Positions 33,187-45,383 of a stretch of DNA of 64,000 bases are shown in pieces; the first letter of the stretch is position 1, and each line of letters opens with the position of its first letter. The stretch spans positions 56,151,739 through 56,215,738 of the forward strand of contig NC_092807.1 in the NCBI RefSeq assembly GCF_040954645.1, read 5' to 3'. The DNA comes from Diabrotica undecimpunctata (taxonomy: Eukaryota > Arthropoda > Insecta > Coleoptera > Chrysomelidae). The notes beneath the pieces were generated by a model that was not told the origin of the DNA, made no database searches, and was given only the letters and a program-made list of their open reading frames with translations. The translations under genes and the position numbers were made by a program.

Positions 33187-33463
33187 ATGGAAATTAATGC
33201 GTACGATAATAAACGAACACGTTAAGTCGGTGCGTGTTGATTTCAATGAGTCAAATTCTGACCTCATTTCTGCGTGTCGCATTATTTATTTATAATACAT
33301 CATCCGATTCACCAAAAAACAAAACTTTTTTAAAACTTAATAATGATGTTAATGATTGTACAGTAAATATTTTCAACTTTACAGTTTTTAGATTGAAACA
33401 GGAGACGTACTTTCTCAAAATAATTTTGGGTCGATTATTTTGCACTTATTTTTTTTGCACTCA

Positions 33464-33576
<113 letters not shown>

Positions 33577-35004
33577 ATTTATGTATTATGCATGTATTTA
33601 TCAAAAATGTATTAATTAATGAATATTTTTAATAATTAGTATCGACAGAGAGAAGAAAATTTCATTGCCAAGATGGGCAGATTACATAATTTTTTCAGAA
33701 AAATATTAAGTCCGATTTCCTCCCTTATAAGGTCTATTTTATGAGGTATTCAGTAAAAATTTATGTCGATGTTTGGAGAAGAAAGAACGCTATTCAAAAT
33801 GGGGCTTATCGATAAAGCCAAAAGATTATCCAGTGTTGTGCCAAAGGATGAAGGTAATATTCGTGCCGGAATTCTGAAAAATAAATTAAATTGACATGTT
33901 AATATAGCTATGTACGTTCATATTACCATGTAAAAAATTTTAAGAGATTATTTATGCAAAAAAAGTATTTTAAGGAACGATAAATTAATAACAAATGTTT
34001 ATTTAGGATAAATTTAGTCATTACATTAACATAGTGTAAAAATAAAAATAATAAATTTGAACTTATTTACATAAGTCACATTTTTTATGTAACAGTTTCT
34101 AGCTATGTTTTTAGGTTTTCTGTGCAGGTTTATATTAGAATTTTCTTGGAAAAATCTGTCAGATGCCATCTAATTATTTTCTGCCGTGTGTTATTCGTGT
34201 ACGACGTAAACGCAATTGACTTAACCTGATTGGCATCAATTGAATTTTGCTTTTACCACGTTTTTATATATGGTATGAATTGTTATAATTTTTATTGGAA
34301 ATTGGTTATTTTACTGCATTGGATGAGCTACATTAAAATGATCTATACATTTAGATTGGTAAGATTATTTTTGAATTTTTACAATGTATTTCTTTCTACA
34401 TCGAGCTCCATCATGCCCCTACACTATGTGAATGATGTTTATCTATATGGTGGCTATAGTAACATAACATGCGTAGTGATCTCCATGTGAAGCAATAAGT
34501 ATTATCATATGTTCTTTTAATAAAATATCCTGCAGTATTTTATTAAAACTTTTTAAAGTTCTTACAACTCGATCTTAAAAAACTATATCATGTAGGGTCT
34601 GTTGTGAATAATACAAGGTGAAATTTTGCAATAGTCCATAATTTTCGGTAAGAAACTAAATACAAAATCCAATATATTGATACTTAGTGTAGAACATTAA
34701 TGTAGGTATTTAACTAATTTAAAAAATTACTTAAAGTGTGATACATTTTTATTTAGAAGAAATATTTAAAATGACGACTTTCAGCAATGACGCAATGGAA
34801 AGACGGGCAGTAAATTTTTTCCTAACGTTCTTGATAACTTCAAGATTTTTTTATGCATTAACGTTTTTATACTCTCCTTCAACTTTTTTACATCATTAAA
34901 ACCGACGCCCTGGTGACAATGTACAAAAAAAAATGTTTGCAACTAATTGAAAGTTTAAAAGTTGGATATCTGCTAACGCTTATTTTGCACATTCGTGAGT
35001 GTGG

Positions 35005-35043
35005 CATTTTATTTATTTATTTATTTATTTATCTATTTATTTC
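35005..35043 (-). repeat. (AAAT)n 3' tail of CR1-like LINE
   Basis: ATTT tetramers on the plus strand (one ATCT variant) directly abut the 3' untranslated region of the minus-strand element, so they are read as its microsatellite tail. Confidence 0.8.
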
Positions 35044-35259
35044 ATACACCGGATAACCCCATTAACAGTTTAAATTACAATATACAATATCACAGTTAGG
35101 ATTCAAAACTTGAAATTACTTATAATATAAAATCAATATTAAAAAGTTTAAAAAAAAAAAAGAGAATAAAACTCTTACCTACTAAAAAAACAAACAAAGT
35201 ATAACAAGAACAAAATTTAACAATCCCAATATACATATCACAAAGCAAGAGATCTTTTT

Positions 35260-35612
35260 AACTGAGTTAAAGTTATATTGAAAATATTAAAATCGAGAAA
35301 ATATTTAATAGCCCCATGTATCTATCCAATGGGTTGTGAATACCATAGGTTGTTCTGTGGAAAAGAATATTGAAAACAGTGTGGTACCGTAGAGCTTGAT
35401 GGGGAACATTAAAGTTAATCTGGATTAACAGGTTTGGACAATCAATAAATCAATGTATGATCTTATATGTAAATATAACTCCTGACATGTCACGAAGGTT
35501 CTTGAGTGAGAGTAAAGATAATTGTTGTTTGATACGGAACTAATCATGATTTTCAATAGTAGTGTGGACGTGGTAAGCACAATATCTCAAAAATTTATGC
35601 TGGACTCTTTCT
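35260..35612 (-). pseudogene. CR1-like ORF2, C-terminal end
   Basis: Minus-strand reading SIERVQHKFLRYCAYHVHTT, then LLSLKNLRDMSGVIFTYKI, NVPHQALRYHTVFNILFHRT and NPLDRYMGLLNIFSIFN to a stop near 35260. These resemble the C-terminal tail of CR1/Jockey-group RTs. Two in-frame stops. It continues the frame that stops at 36186, across the RTE insertion. Confidence 0.8.
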
Positions 35613-35623
35613 ATGCTACCAAT

Positions 35624-36173
35624 CTTCTTTATGTGCCGTCTTCTACCGAAGGTTGGCGACCATCAAACGATAGGTTTCTCTGTTTTGTGCCGCATGTATT
35701 ATGTTCGCGGCTTCTGGTATTTGAAACCATTCTCTCAAATTTCTCAGCCAGGATTTCTTCTTTCTACCCAAACCTCTTCTACCTTCAATCTTGCCTACCA
35801 CGATAAGCTGTAGCAGACTGTACTTATCATTACGGAACACATGGCCCAGGTATGACGCTTTCCTCCTTTTAACAGTTGTTAACAATTCCATCTCTTTACC
35901 CATTCGTCTTAATACCTCTGTGTTGGTCACTCTGTCTGTCCAAGGTATTCTCAGTATGCGTCGATACAGCCACATTTCTAGAGCCGCTAACTTCTTTATA
36001 GTTGCTGCTGTTAACGTCCACCCTTCAACTCCGTAAAGTAGCGTAGATAATACGTAGCATTTCGTGGCGCGCCATCGAAGGTTAACGCTTAGGTGGCGGT
36101 TGCTTAAGAGCTTTCTCATTTTGATGAATTCGGATCTTGCTATTTCAAGATCATATTAGCATAATAACAATAT
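35624..36173 (-). mobile_element. RTE-type LINE, 5'-truncated, nested in CR1-like RT
   Basis: An open 158-codon frame (35643-36119) contains WRATKCYVLSTLLYGVEGWT, MWLYRRILRIPWTDRVTN and SYLGHVFRNDKYSLLQLIV, the RTE C-terminal domain, and ends in LMVANLR, stop and AAAGAAG tail. Flanks TATGCTACCAAT (35612-35623) and TATGCTAGCAAT (36174-36185) form a 12-bp duplication with one mismatch. The intact frame over 158 codons suggests it is younger than its host. Confidence 0.9.
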
Positions 36174-37417
36174 TATGCTAGCAATATTGTTCTGAAAATA
36201 GGGTGACGAAATAACTGAACAGTATTCCAAAATAGTTCTAATTAAGCAACAATACACTAATCTTGTTGAATTTATAGAGAAATACTTGCAATTTCTAGTA
36301 ACAAAACCAAGAAGTTTAGATGCTTTTATTGAAATAGAGTTTATTTGGTCACAGAAAGTAAGCTTCTCAGTTCTCATCGAAATAACACCCAAATCCCGAA
36401 TAGAAGAAACATAATTCAGTGGCTGATTATTCATTGTATAGCATGTTCCAATTCTATTGACTTTTCGAGAAAAACTTATAAAATAACATTTTTTTATATT
36501 TAAGTGGAGTTTGTTCTGATTGCACCACTTTTGTAGTCTGTCTAAATCATCTTGTAGCAAGGCTTGATCTTTTAAACTGTCTATAACTTTCCAAAATTTC
36601 AAGTCATCTGCCAACATTAGACATTTGCTATTTAGGAAACAGGAAGTGATGTCGTTAACGAAAATATTAAAAAGAAGTAAAGAAGTGTGGCCTCCTTGAG
36701 GAACTCTATATGTTACTGTGATACTGTCAGATAGATAACATCTTATCTTGACTCTTTGACTTCTCCCAGATTTAGAGTTTTTAATCCATTCAACAAACCC
36801 GCCATGAAAGCCTACATTAATTAATTGGCCCAAAAGTATTTGGTGATCTACAAGATTAAATGCTTTGGAAAAATCTGTGTATTTTGTTTAAACCAAATTT
36901 GTTGCAGTGGATTTTTTGCTATGAAAACCATGTTGTAATTCAGATATTAAACCTTTACATAACCAAGAAAGTTGCTTTGCTATAAGACTGTCGAAGAGCT
37001 TAGGGATTGCAAATTGTGTACAAATGCTACGATAATATTTTCTTTCTAACCATTTTTAATAATAGAAACAACGTAACTTTCTTTCCATGAAGAAGGAAAC
37101 ACAGAGGTTTCCAAAGATCTATTAAACAATATTAGAAATGGAATTACAAGGGTACAGACACACTTTTTTAATAAAAAATTAGGCACACCACCTGGACCAG
37201 CAGTAAGTTTATTGGGGAGCTCGTTTATGCCATTAAAAATATAGGTTATAGTAATCTTAGAAGGACAAATATTTGTATAAAAGTTGCTATTTAATGGATG
37301 GATAGGTATGTAAAGGTTGTTGTTATTTGGTGAATACACAGTTTGGAAGAAGTTCATAAATAAATTAGTTATGTTTTGAGCATTTGTGCAACTTATTTCT
37401 ATTTGTTTCTTTAACAT
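36174..37417 (-). pseudogene. CR1-like ORF2, reverse transcriptase
   Basis: Minus-strand blocks are AGPGGVPNFLLKKC and PSSWKESYVVSIIKNG (37250-37060), then in shifted frames a YTDFSKAF motif (about 36870), YRVPQGGHTSLLLFNIFVND (36720-36660), LMLADDLKFWKVI (catalytic Asp pair; 36625-36585) and KLHLNIKKCYFISFSR. PQGSxLGPLLF has become PQGGHTSLLLF and the YADD box reads LADD. Frameshifts near 37050 and 36840. Confidence 0.85.
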
Positions 37418-37429
37418 CGAGATTTAAGC

Positions 37430-37759
37430 AACATTCATTACCCACATGATGGATGCTAGGATCTACAAGGGGATCACTTGCTTTTAAGATATTTAGCTCC
37501 CTAACATTAGAAATAACTAAATCCAAAAATACATTACGATTATTGGGAATATTATGTTAATACAATTTTAAAAATCCAAAGTCTTGAGCAATATTCACAG
37601 CTAGATCACCTGCAGGACAATGCACCATTACACCAAACTCATCATTCTTCCATAATGTATTGGGAAGAATATGATTACCAAAAACATAGATATCCTGTGC
37701 TGAGTATTGCAGAACAACATTTTCCACAGTTTGACAATGCTAGTTGTATAGTTCACGAG
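37430..37759 (-). pseudogene. CR1-like ORF2 endonuclease, C-terminal part
   Basis: Minus-strand text VNYTTSIVKLWKMLF, then FGNHILPNTLWKN, AVNIAQDFGFLKLY and NVFLDLVISNVRELNIL matches the second half of a LINE EEP nuclease (FxDLVxSN region). Frameshifted several times. Its N-terminal half is beyond the nested insert. Confidence 0.7.
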
Positions 37760-38672
37760 TATAGTTCTCCAAAACGGATACAGGTACGGGGGCTGGAATA
37801 TATGGCATAAAACCAAGGACGGAAGTCCGGGTATGTCTAGGAACATACGCGACCGTATTTCAAGCCGAATTAGCTGCTATACACAGGTGCGCTATGGAAC
37901 TAATCGGCCGAAATGTAGATAACGACTCCATCGTTATCTATTCGGATAGTCAAGCGGCTCTAAAGGCTCTCAGTTCGGTACAGGTCGATTCATGGCTGGT
38001 ATGGAACTGTTTGGATGTCCTCTCTCAGGTGGGAAGTCAAAACAGGTTGACACTTGCCTGGGTGCCGGGACATAAGGGTCATCGTGGCAACGAGAAGGCC
38101 GATGAATTGGCCCGAGAAGGCGCATCTACGCCACTGGTTGGTCCGGAACCCTTCTTTGGAATCGCAAATACGATAAAAAGGGCAGCCATACACAAATGGG
38201 TGCAACAGAAGTCTCTTGAGTGGTGGAACAACTCACCAGGACAGAGGCAGGCCAAACAGTTCATCAAAGGACATTCGGCTAAATTTACAGCAGACTTACT
38301 TTCGCACAGGCGCAGGACTGTCAGAATGATAGTGGGTCTGCTCACTGGGCACTGTAGACTCAATAGACACCTGAGTCTCATAGGCCTGACAGAAGAGGAG
38401 ACCTGTCGTTTCTGTCTGGAAGAAGAGGAAACCGCTCTACACGTTCTGTGACATTGCGAAGGTCTCGCACGAATGCGGTTTCTAGAACTCGGAGAGGAAA
38501 AACCGGAAGCACCAGGCTACATGAAAAGGCCACTATCAAGGCTGTTGAGTCTCATTAAGAGGACCAAGCTAGATGAAGTGCTTTAAAATAAGGGGGAAAC
38601 ACAATAGATCTGCAAAGGTCGCAGTGTATCAGGCTCTATTGGCCGCCCCATTTTCTACATTCTACATTCTAC
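37760..38672 (+). mobile_element. RNase H-bearing LINE, 5'-truncated, nested in CR1-like LINE
   Basis: A 913-bp insertion on the opposite strand to its host. The frame is open from the first bases of the insert through 38451 and covers RNase H: FQAELAAIHRCAMEL (catalytic Glu), IVIYSDSQAALKALS (Asp) and AWVPGHKGHRGNEKADELA (His, Asp). The extreme N-terminal DGS motif was lost at the truncation. After a TGA near 38449 the text continues to a Cys-rich tail with CRFCLEEEETALHVL. It ends in three TTCTACA repeats. ATAGTTCACGAG at 37748-37759 and 38673-38684 is the target-site duplication. GC content is visibly higher than the surroundings. Probably from an RNase H-containing clade such as LOA/I/R1-like. 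Confidence 0.9.
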
Positions 38673-39035
38673 ATAGTTCACGAGGTGATTGTGGAGGTAT
38701 GTAAACACCACCGACCACAAACTTGACTTTATTAAGTTGACATAAGATATATATTTACTCAACTCGATCTTCACGAATGCTAATGGTTTGTGATTTTAGG
38801 TTGTTGTTAACAAACACTAGTACACCACCGCTACTCAACTTTGCACTGGTTCTCTGGGATCTATCACATCTGTAGATACTAAAACCATCACATTTAATTT
38901 ATTTAATTTCACAATCAGTTATGTTATCATTTAAGTTACTCTCACTAAAATAATTATATTGTACAAGTAGCAGGAAATACTTTACAGGATCTTCGCAATC
39001 TTAGTACGAATGCCTCCAACATTTTGATAAAAAAA
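38673..39035 (-). pseudogene. CR1-like ORF2 endonuclease, N-terminal part
   Basis: YQNVGGIRTKIAKIL (about 39025-38985) is the nuclease start. GFSIYRCDRSQRTSAKLSSG and GVLVFVNNNLK (38880-38810) form the next block, and YLHNHL meets the nested insert and continues as VNYTTSI on its other side. The segment with the catalytic Glu (TETWL) seems deleted or scrambled (38985-38920). Confidence 0.75.
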
Positions 39036-39038
39036 CTG

Positions 39039-39806
39039 TTAATGGGAAGGATAGTAGATTTTTTGTAGTTTAACTTCACAAACTGTAGGAACACCACTGC
39101 GGTATCTAATGCATAAATTTTTATCGCCAGCAGATTTTCTTTCCTCTAGTTCCTTTTTAGCTGCCTTGTAAACGTCTTGTTCCATCTTAGTTTGATCCTT
39201 TGATATTCTATAAACTGTATTTCGAAGCTTATTACTAGACTTAAGGGTCAATTTCACCGTGTTAGCATTGCATATAACTTTGACTGGTCTAGCATGATTG
39301 TAACTGGACACTTTGCCAACTCGGATAACATGTGATATGGTGGATTTCTCTTGTTGTAAGCCAAGTATACGAAAGAACTCACACACCTGAGATTTGTCAT
39401 GGCTGATGCGATCAGCTAAAACATTAGGGTTGTATTCAGGAATTTTATAAATCATAAGATTTTGAGCTCTTTCTATACGTTGTTGTACTTCATGAAACAC
39501 TGAATTGGCTATTGTCTGTGAATTGCTATTTTCCATTAAAGTAATATTTTCTTTGAGACTGGTGATTTCTTCTTCCATCTTGGCAAATCTTCGCACAAAC
39601 ATAGGAACACTCTTAAATGCATCACGACAGGTAGCGCAAAAGTACATAAGTAGACGTTTCTGCAAAATAATTGCCCGTATCTCGGATGTGGACAAGCCAG
39701 AGTATTTTTCTGCAAAGTGTATCCTTGAACGGCAACGGTCGCATGCTATTATTATCTTTTCATCAGTACCAAGATCTTGGAAACAAGCGATACATTTATT
39801 GGTCAT
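39039..39806 (-). pseudogene. CR1-like LINE ORF1, PHD-like finger and coiled coil
   Basis: A complete 255-codon frame, ATG at 39806, stop at 39039. The N-terminal cysteine motif is CIACFQDL...IACDRCRSRIHFAEKY...CATC, a PHD-like zinc finger in which one expected Cys is Tyr (EKYSGL). A Glu/Lys-rich helix likely to be a coiled coil follows (MEEEITSLKENITLMENSN), then QQRIERAQNLMIYKIPE, which starts the RNA-binding-like C-terminal domain. It probably binds the LINE RNA and self-associates. No stop codons remain, unlike ORF2, but the changed zinc ligand and the dead ORF2 argue against function. Confidence 0.82.
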
Positions 39807-39859
39807 TATAACCTTAAAATTAAATCTTAAAATATTTTAGTAATCCTGGGCTTTTTGCA

Positions 39860-40285
39860 TCTATTATTTTATGAAATATAAAAAGCATTAACCGACTCAA
39901 CTATTACGCATAATATTATTTTTAATATGCTTTCAAAACTTAAAAAGGTTTTATAAAAATAAAGCAGCAAAATTTTGTTTGTTTTGATAACCTAACATGT
40001 TTTAATATATTGCATTGCACCGACGATATGCTATTTACGTAATCTTTTTAAAATGACTTTATCGGTTAATCCTCGTCGGTACTCATCATCGTTTTGAAAA
40101 GTACTTATTCTTATACCATTAGCTACTTGTCGTGTGTTGTGAATAGTGCATCGAGGCAGACATGCTGTAAGGCGCCTGTTGGTGAAAGTGGTGCAAATAT
40201 ATTTTTGAAATAAGTAATATATTATATATGTATGAGTAATTTATTTATAAAAATTATATTATTCAAAATCATTTTATAATTCTAG
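39860..40285. other. No gene recognised
   Basis: AT-rich spacer between the CR1-like LINE and the piggyBac relic. It may hold the piggyBac 5' end. Confidence 0.5.
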
Positions 40286-40288
40286 ATT

Positions 40289-41655
40289 ATGTCATGTCAT
40301 ACAAAGAAAGTGTTAACCCAAGCACAATTAGAGGAAATTATAAATAATCTGAGAGATATTGAAGACGAAACTGATAAGATCGCGGAAAGTGATAGTGATT
40401 TGAATGAGAAAGAAATTCCAGAGAAGCAAAACGATACATGTTCAGAGCAAGATAAGTTAGATGAGGAGGACGTGTTTTATGAAAACATTAAAGATGCATG
40501 CATTGGCAAGGACAAAATAAGAAAGTGGTGTAAAACTGCTTTTGTTACGTCTAAGCTAAAGCATCAAAACTTAATAAAGAGTACCGCTGGGATTAAAAGG
40601 AACTGCATGTCAAATATAAAGATAAATTCATGCGTTTTTTATTATTATTAATATTATTATGGTTCTATTTTTTATCAATTTATGTATAAATGAACATATA
40701 AATAAAACGCAATATTTGAGAGATCGAGATGCAGTAATGCGGACAGGAGTGAGTTATTTGCCTTATTCGGACTCCTCTATTTGATTGACATAAAGCACGG
40801 CCGCCACACAAGATGGCACCGGGATTAAAATTGTTCGAGCAGTTATGAGCTATAAACATTTCTTAATAATAACAGGTTTATTAAGATTTGGCAATTAACC
40901 CACACGGGGTGATATATGTAAAATAGGCAAGCTGTTAGCCATTAGACTGTTTTTTGATAAATTTATAAAAAATTGTCAAAACTCTTAAAATTTGTCAGAG
41001 TATACAACAATTGATAAACTGCTCCATCCCTTCAGAGGTACGTGTAGTAGGATACAATACATTACACAACACCTCTAAGTACGGGATAAAAATGTGATGT
41101 TCAAACATTTTATACCGCCAATTTCGAGATATTTTTTTTTGGTAAACAGCCAAGTGCCCATACGACGTGCGACGTAACAAATTTGGCATTTAACATTGTA
41201 AAATATCTAATAGAGTCCATAGGAATGACCGAAAGAAACATAATAACCGATAATTTTTTACCAACATTTCGTTAGCTAGATATTTGTTGGAGAAAAAATT
41301 TAGTTTGCTTGAGACGCGGAAAAAAAATCAGGGAGAAATTCCTCAAGAACTTTTACTATATAAATTAAGAGCACTTTACTCTAGCATATTTTAATTTTAA
41401 AAATATATGATTACCTCTTATGTGCCCCGTAAAAGTGAATTAGTCATATTATTATCGTATATGCACAACGAAAGTAAAGTTGACATGGATACTAAGGAAC
41501 AGTTAATCATGCAGTGTTTTACGAATTACGAAAAAAAAAAACCATGTATTATATTCTGTAATTTAATGAATGTTGGTGGTATAAATGCTTTTGTTCTATA
41601 TTCTGCTGCAAATTCTGAAAAATCACTCAAAAGTAGACGTTGTATGTACTTGTAA
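40289..41655 (+). pseudogene. piggyBac-like transposase relic 3
   Basis: ATG at 40289 (MSCHTKKVLTQAQLEEIINN) opens the acidic N-terminal region, followed by GKDKIRKWCKTAFVTSK. Later fragments in other frames are GYNTLHNTSKYGIKM (about 41060), ESIGMTERNIITDNFFTNIS (second catalytic Asp in TDNFFT, about 41215-41270), RYLLEKKFSLLETRKKN, ELLLYKLRALYSSIF, SYVPRKSELVILLSYMHNES and KPCIIFCNLMNVGGINAFVL. This is the piggyBac order. The segment with the third Asp (DKMDQM-like) is deleted between KEQ and KPC, and the stretch 40651-41000 lacks the expected first-third sequence. A different subfamily from the other two relics. Confidence 0.8.
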
Positions 41656-41939
41656 TTGTACTTGTAATATATACTTGTAAACGACATTCTAAATCTCATA
41701 TCGTATGCACAAACTGTTATCATTATATACTTAAATAAAAGTTTTTTTGCAATTTATAAAAATTAGTTAAATTAATAAAACTTTTTTATTTTTTTTTGGA
41801 AAATAAATAACGATACAGGTAATTAATAATTAAAAAGTGTCGAAAATAAGTCTGTGGTAAAAGAAACTTAAGAATTTGTGAGGGGTGATTCTAACTTACT
41901 GTTATGTTGTATTGTATACCATATCTTTCTCCACAGCAA

Positions 41940-44030
41940 CATTTTATTTAGATCCATATCTATATATCCGAACTTTAAACTCAGCAGACGCAGGGAGTAA
42001 ACACAAACTAGTACCAGCAAAAATGAGAATGAAAATTACGCCAAAACATTTTCTACAGAAAATCACCAAGGAAAAGTTCAATGTAGAGTCACTGTAGAAC
42101 GACTCTACAAGAGAAATGTACCAAAGAAAACTAGCACAGAAGATACAGCTGAAACAAAATGACGACCTCGAAGATATAAACGCGAGCTGGGAGAAAATTA
42201 AAAACAACATTAAAGAAGCAGCAACAGAGCTCTTGGAAATTGCAAAGTCATACTGAACAAAAGAAACAACAACAAGACACCATGGTTCAGAGAAGAAATA
42301 AAAGAGAAATGTAAGGAGAAACGGGAGGCCTTTACGAAGTACAAAACATCAAATACTCCAGAATCCCGAGACACCTACAAATAAATACGAAATGAAACAA
42401 AACAGTTGTTAAATCGAACAAACAATGAACACTAGATACAGTTTACAAGGATGGAAAGCGACTTCTACGGGACACAAAAACAAATATGGAAATTAATAAG
42501 AAACCCATGGAAAGATATGGCAGAAAAAATACAGTAACATACCAGCAAATGAATGGAAACATACCTGACGAAACTGTTTAAAGGAAAGGAAAATAATAAT
42601 CGACACAATAACGTACCTGAATTAAGACACGAAATAGAAATCACTTTTCAGGAAGTAGAGATAGCCATAAATTCACTCAAAAATAAAAATTCACAAGGAT
42701 ACCAAAGAATATAGATCCCAGAATTTTTAAGAAACAGTATAATGATACCAATGTTTAAGAAAGGAGATAAAGAAGACCTTAACAATTATAGAAGTATAAA
42801 TCTACTGAACACCACACTTAAGCTTAGCACAAAAGTCCTAACCAAAAAAATAATAAACTAACAACTTTATCAGATGAACAACAAGAATTCAGATCCGGAA
42901 GATCATACGTAGATGCCGTATTTGTACTAAGACAAATCACAGAAAAGGTCATCGGGTACAGTAAACCATCATATCTATGTTTTATAGACCTGACAAAGGC
43001 TTTTAATCGTATTTAAGTTGAAAACGTCTTAAACCTACTGTATAAAAGAAACATACCAATCAATATTATACAAACAATCGAAAACATCTACTTCCATAAT
43101 TGAATACAGGCAAAGATAAATGGAAAACTAACACAGTATGTAACAGTACAAAGCGAAGTCAAACAGGGTGACTCGATAAGCCACTTCTCTTTAATAAAAT
43201 AATGGATGAAATAATACAAGCAGTACGTAAAGGTCCTGGTTACAGGATGGGTAAGAAAGAAATACAAATATTATGTTATGCAGACGACGCCGCATTAATC
43301 GCCGAGACAGAAGACGAGCCCCAAAGATTAACACACATCTTCATTACAACAGCCAAGAAATACAATATATGATAATATGATAATATCAGCAGAAAAAATC
43401 AAATGTATGACAACATCCAAATATATACTATAACGTAAAATCGAAATTGATGGGAAAATAATAAAGCAGGAAGCAAGGTTTATACATCTGAGAATAGATA
43501 TAACTAGTTACGGAGATGTTAAAGAAGAAGTACGACAACAAAACTTAAAAGCAAGTAACACGGCGGGATCTGTTATTGACACAATCTGGAAGAACAAATA
43601 CCTAAGACAAGACACAAAAACAAGAATCTATAAAGCAGCAATTAGACCTATATTAACATAAACAGCGGAGACAAGACCTGACACATCTAAAACGAGACGC
43701 GTACTAGAAACACTAGAGATGAAAATACTTTGACGAATATCAGGGAATAGTCTGTTGGATAGGGAGAGAAACCAAAACATAAGAGGAGCATGCAACATAG
43801 AAGATATAAATGGATGGGTAACAAAACGGAAACAGGAGTAACATGAACATATTAGTAGAATGACCGAGGATAGGATAGTACGAATACCAAGAGATAAGAT
43901 ACCAAATGGACGAGGAAGTATTGGCAGACCAAGAAAAGATGGTGCAATAATTTAAACAATTTAGGAGCCTAATATTGAAAAAGAAACAGACTTTAAAGCC
44001 TACATACAATAAGGAGGAAGAAGATAAAGA
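41940..44030 (+). pseudogene. RTE-like LINE, heavily decayed
   Basis: Plus-strand fragments start with RTLNSADAGSKHKLVPAKMR (end of the nuclease domain). They continue through a degraded linker to IMDEIIQAVRKGPGYRMG, ILCYADDAALIAETEDEPQR (catalytic Asp pair, about 43275-43320), WKNKYLRQDTKTRIYKAAIR, EHISRMTEDRIVRIPRDK and GRGSIGRPRKRW near the 3' end. A GGAGGAAGAAGATAAAG tail occurs at about 44010-44027. Order and C-terminal text match insect RTE elements of the endonuclease-reverse transcriptase type. It is riddled with stops and shifts. It follows the piggyBac relic by about 300 bp. Confidence 0.8.
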
Positions 44031-45380
44031 ATATTTTATTTTATTATATACTGTCATAGCAATATTTTGGTTCCAATAACATAACATATATATCCCAATA
44101 ATTATGATTTACACTAAATATTATTTAAAAAGATAAAAATAAGCTACCGCTGAAATCCTTATAGGAAATTGAGAAGAAAGTTTAATATTCATTGAGAAAA
44201 CTGTTTATCTTAGACTACATGTAGAGTCATATAAGCTTTTCTTAAGTTTTTTAAATTATTTTTCTTGTTTTAAAATTCTAGTCAAGAACAAAAATAAATT
44301 CTATCAAAATTCAGGTACCTACTAATTTGACTAATATTCAATAAGTGAAATGCTCACTTACGAAAATCCTTTGTACACATTATTACCATGCCTACTTTGT
44401 AAACAGAACAGAACTAATGTTAGCGAAATCTCATATATATTTTAATTCCCGTAATACAACCGTAGTACAATTTCTACCTCCATTACAATTTGGGGCTCTA
44501 TATGGGTTTAAATATACTTAACACGTCCGGTATTTCCACACGCAGCCATAACACGCACACATAAGCACCAAAGCAGAGTCAAATACATTTAAAAGAAATG
44601 TATTTCGTTTGTATCTCGTTTCTATTCACTGTTTACATAATGAAATTCTGGATGGTATTTTGACAAAACTGACAGGTAATAAATCCCCGTTGAAAAATAC
44701 TAAAACGCTAAAAAGGAATCCAAAAAAATGCGAATATTATTCAGAATATGAGATGGCAAAAAAAGCAAATGCTTTTACACTGACGTGAAATAATAGGCTT
44801 AGAATAATATTATATATTTGATACCGAACCCAGATAAAAGACGGGTGGATTGGGCAACATCTGGAATGTTAGGTTGACCTTAATAAAAGCAATGACTTAG
44901 CAGATACATTTTCCTCCATGATAGATATCAGGGTATTGTTTACTGCTACCGCTCCGCAGTTTTCCTTACAAGTGATAGCATGGACGATATGGCTTTTATT
45001 TCATGTGACTTCAATTTTCTCAAATAAATATTTTGTCAGTTCTACAAGAAAGTGCTATACATGGAACTAGTCCACAATAATTCATCGATTTTTGTCCATT
45101 TAGAAAGTTAAATAAAGTTGTTATATTGCAAAATACTTATTATTTATCATTGGAAAATTCTTTACTCCACGATTTTGGACAAAAATTATGAAACGACGAG
45201 ATTTACTCCCAAACATATTTAAAGTTTAGGGATTTGTAACAGAAATATGATAGGAAGAAGTCATACTATACCTATACCCTTAATTACTAAAATGCGATAA
45301 GCTGAAAGACCATTAAGTTTCGAAGTTATCAACAAGTAAAAGTTGTATATTATATCACTTTGTAAAAAGGCTGGGTTTAA
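44031..45380. other. No gene recognised
   Basis: AT-rich sequence without ORFs or repeats I can identify. Confidence 0.5.
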
Positions 45381-45383
45381 TAC

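Larger units (their letters stand above)
35005..39806 (-). mobile_element. CR1-like LINE with two nested LINE insertions
   Basis: On the minus strand, ORF1 (39806-39039), ORF2 nuclease (39035-38673 and 37759-37430), RT (37417-36174 and 35612-35260) and a 3' untranslated region ending in an (AAAT)n tail (rc of 35005-35043) follow in the right order. Two later insertions, each with TSDs, split ORF2: an RNase H-type LINE (37760-38672) and an RTE (35624-36173). After removing them the protein text runs on in phase. Many point lesions. The 5' end probably lies just upstream of 39806. The tail and ORF1 with a PHD-like finger suit the CR1/L2-like group. Confidence 0.85.
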
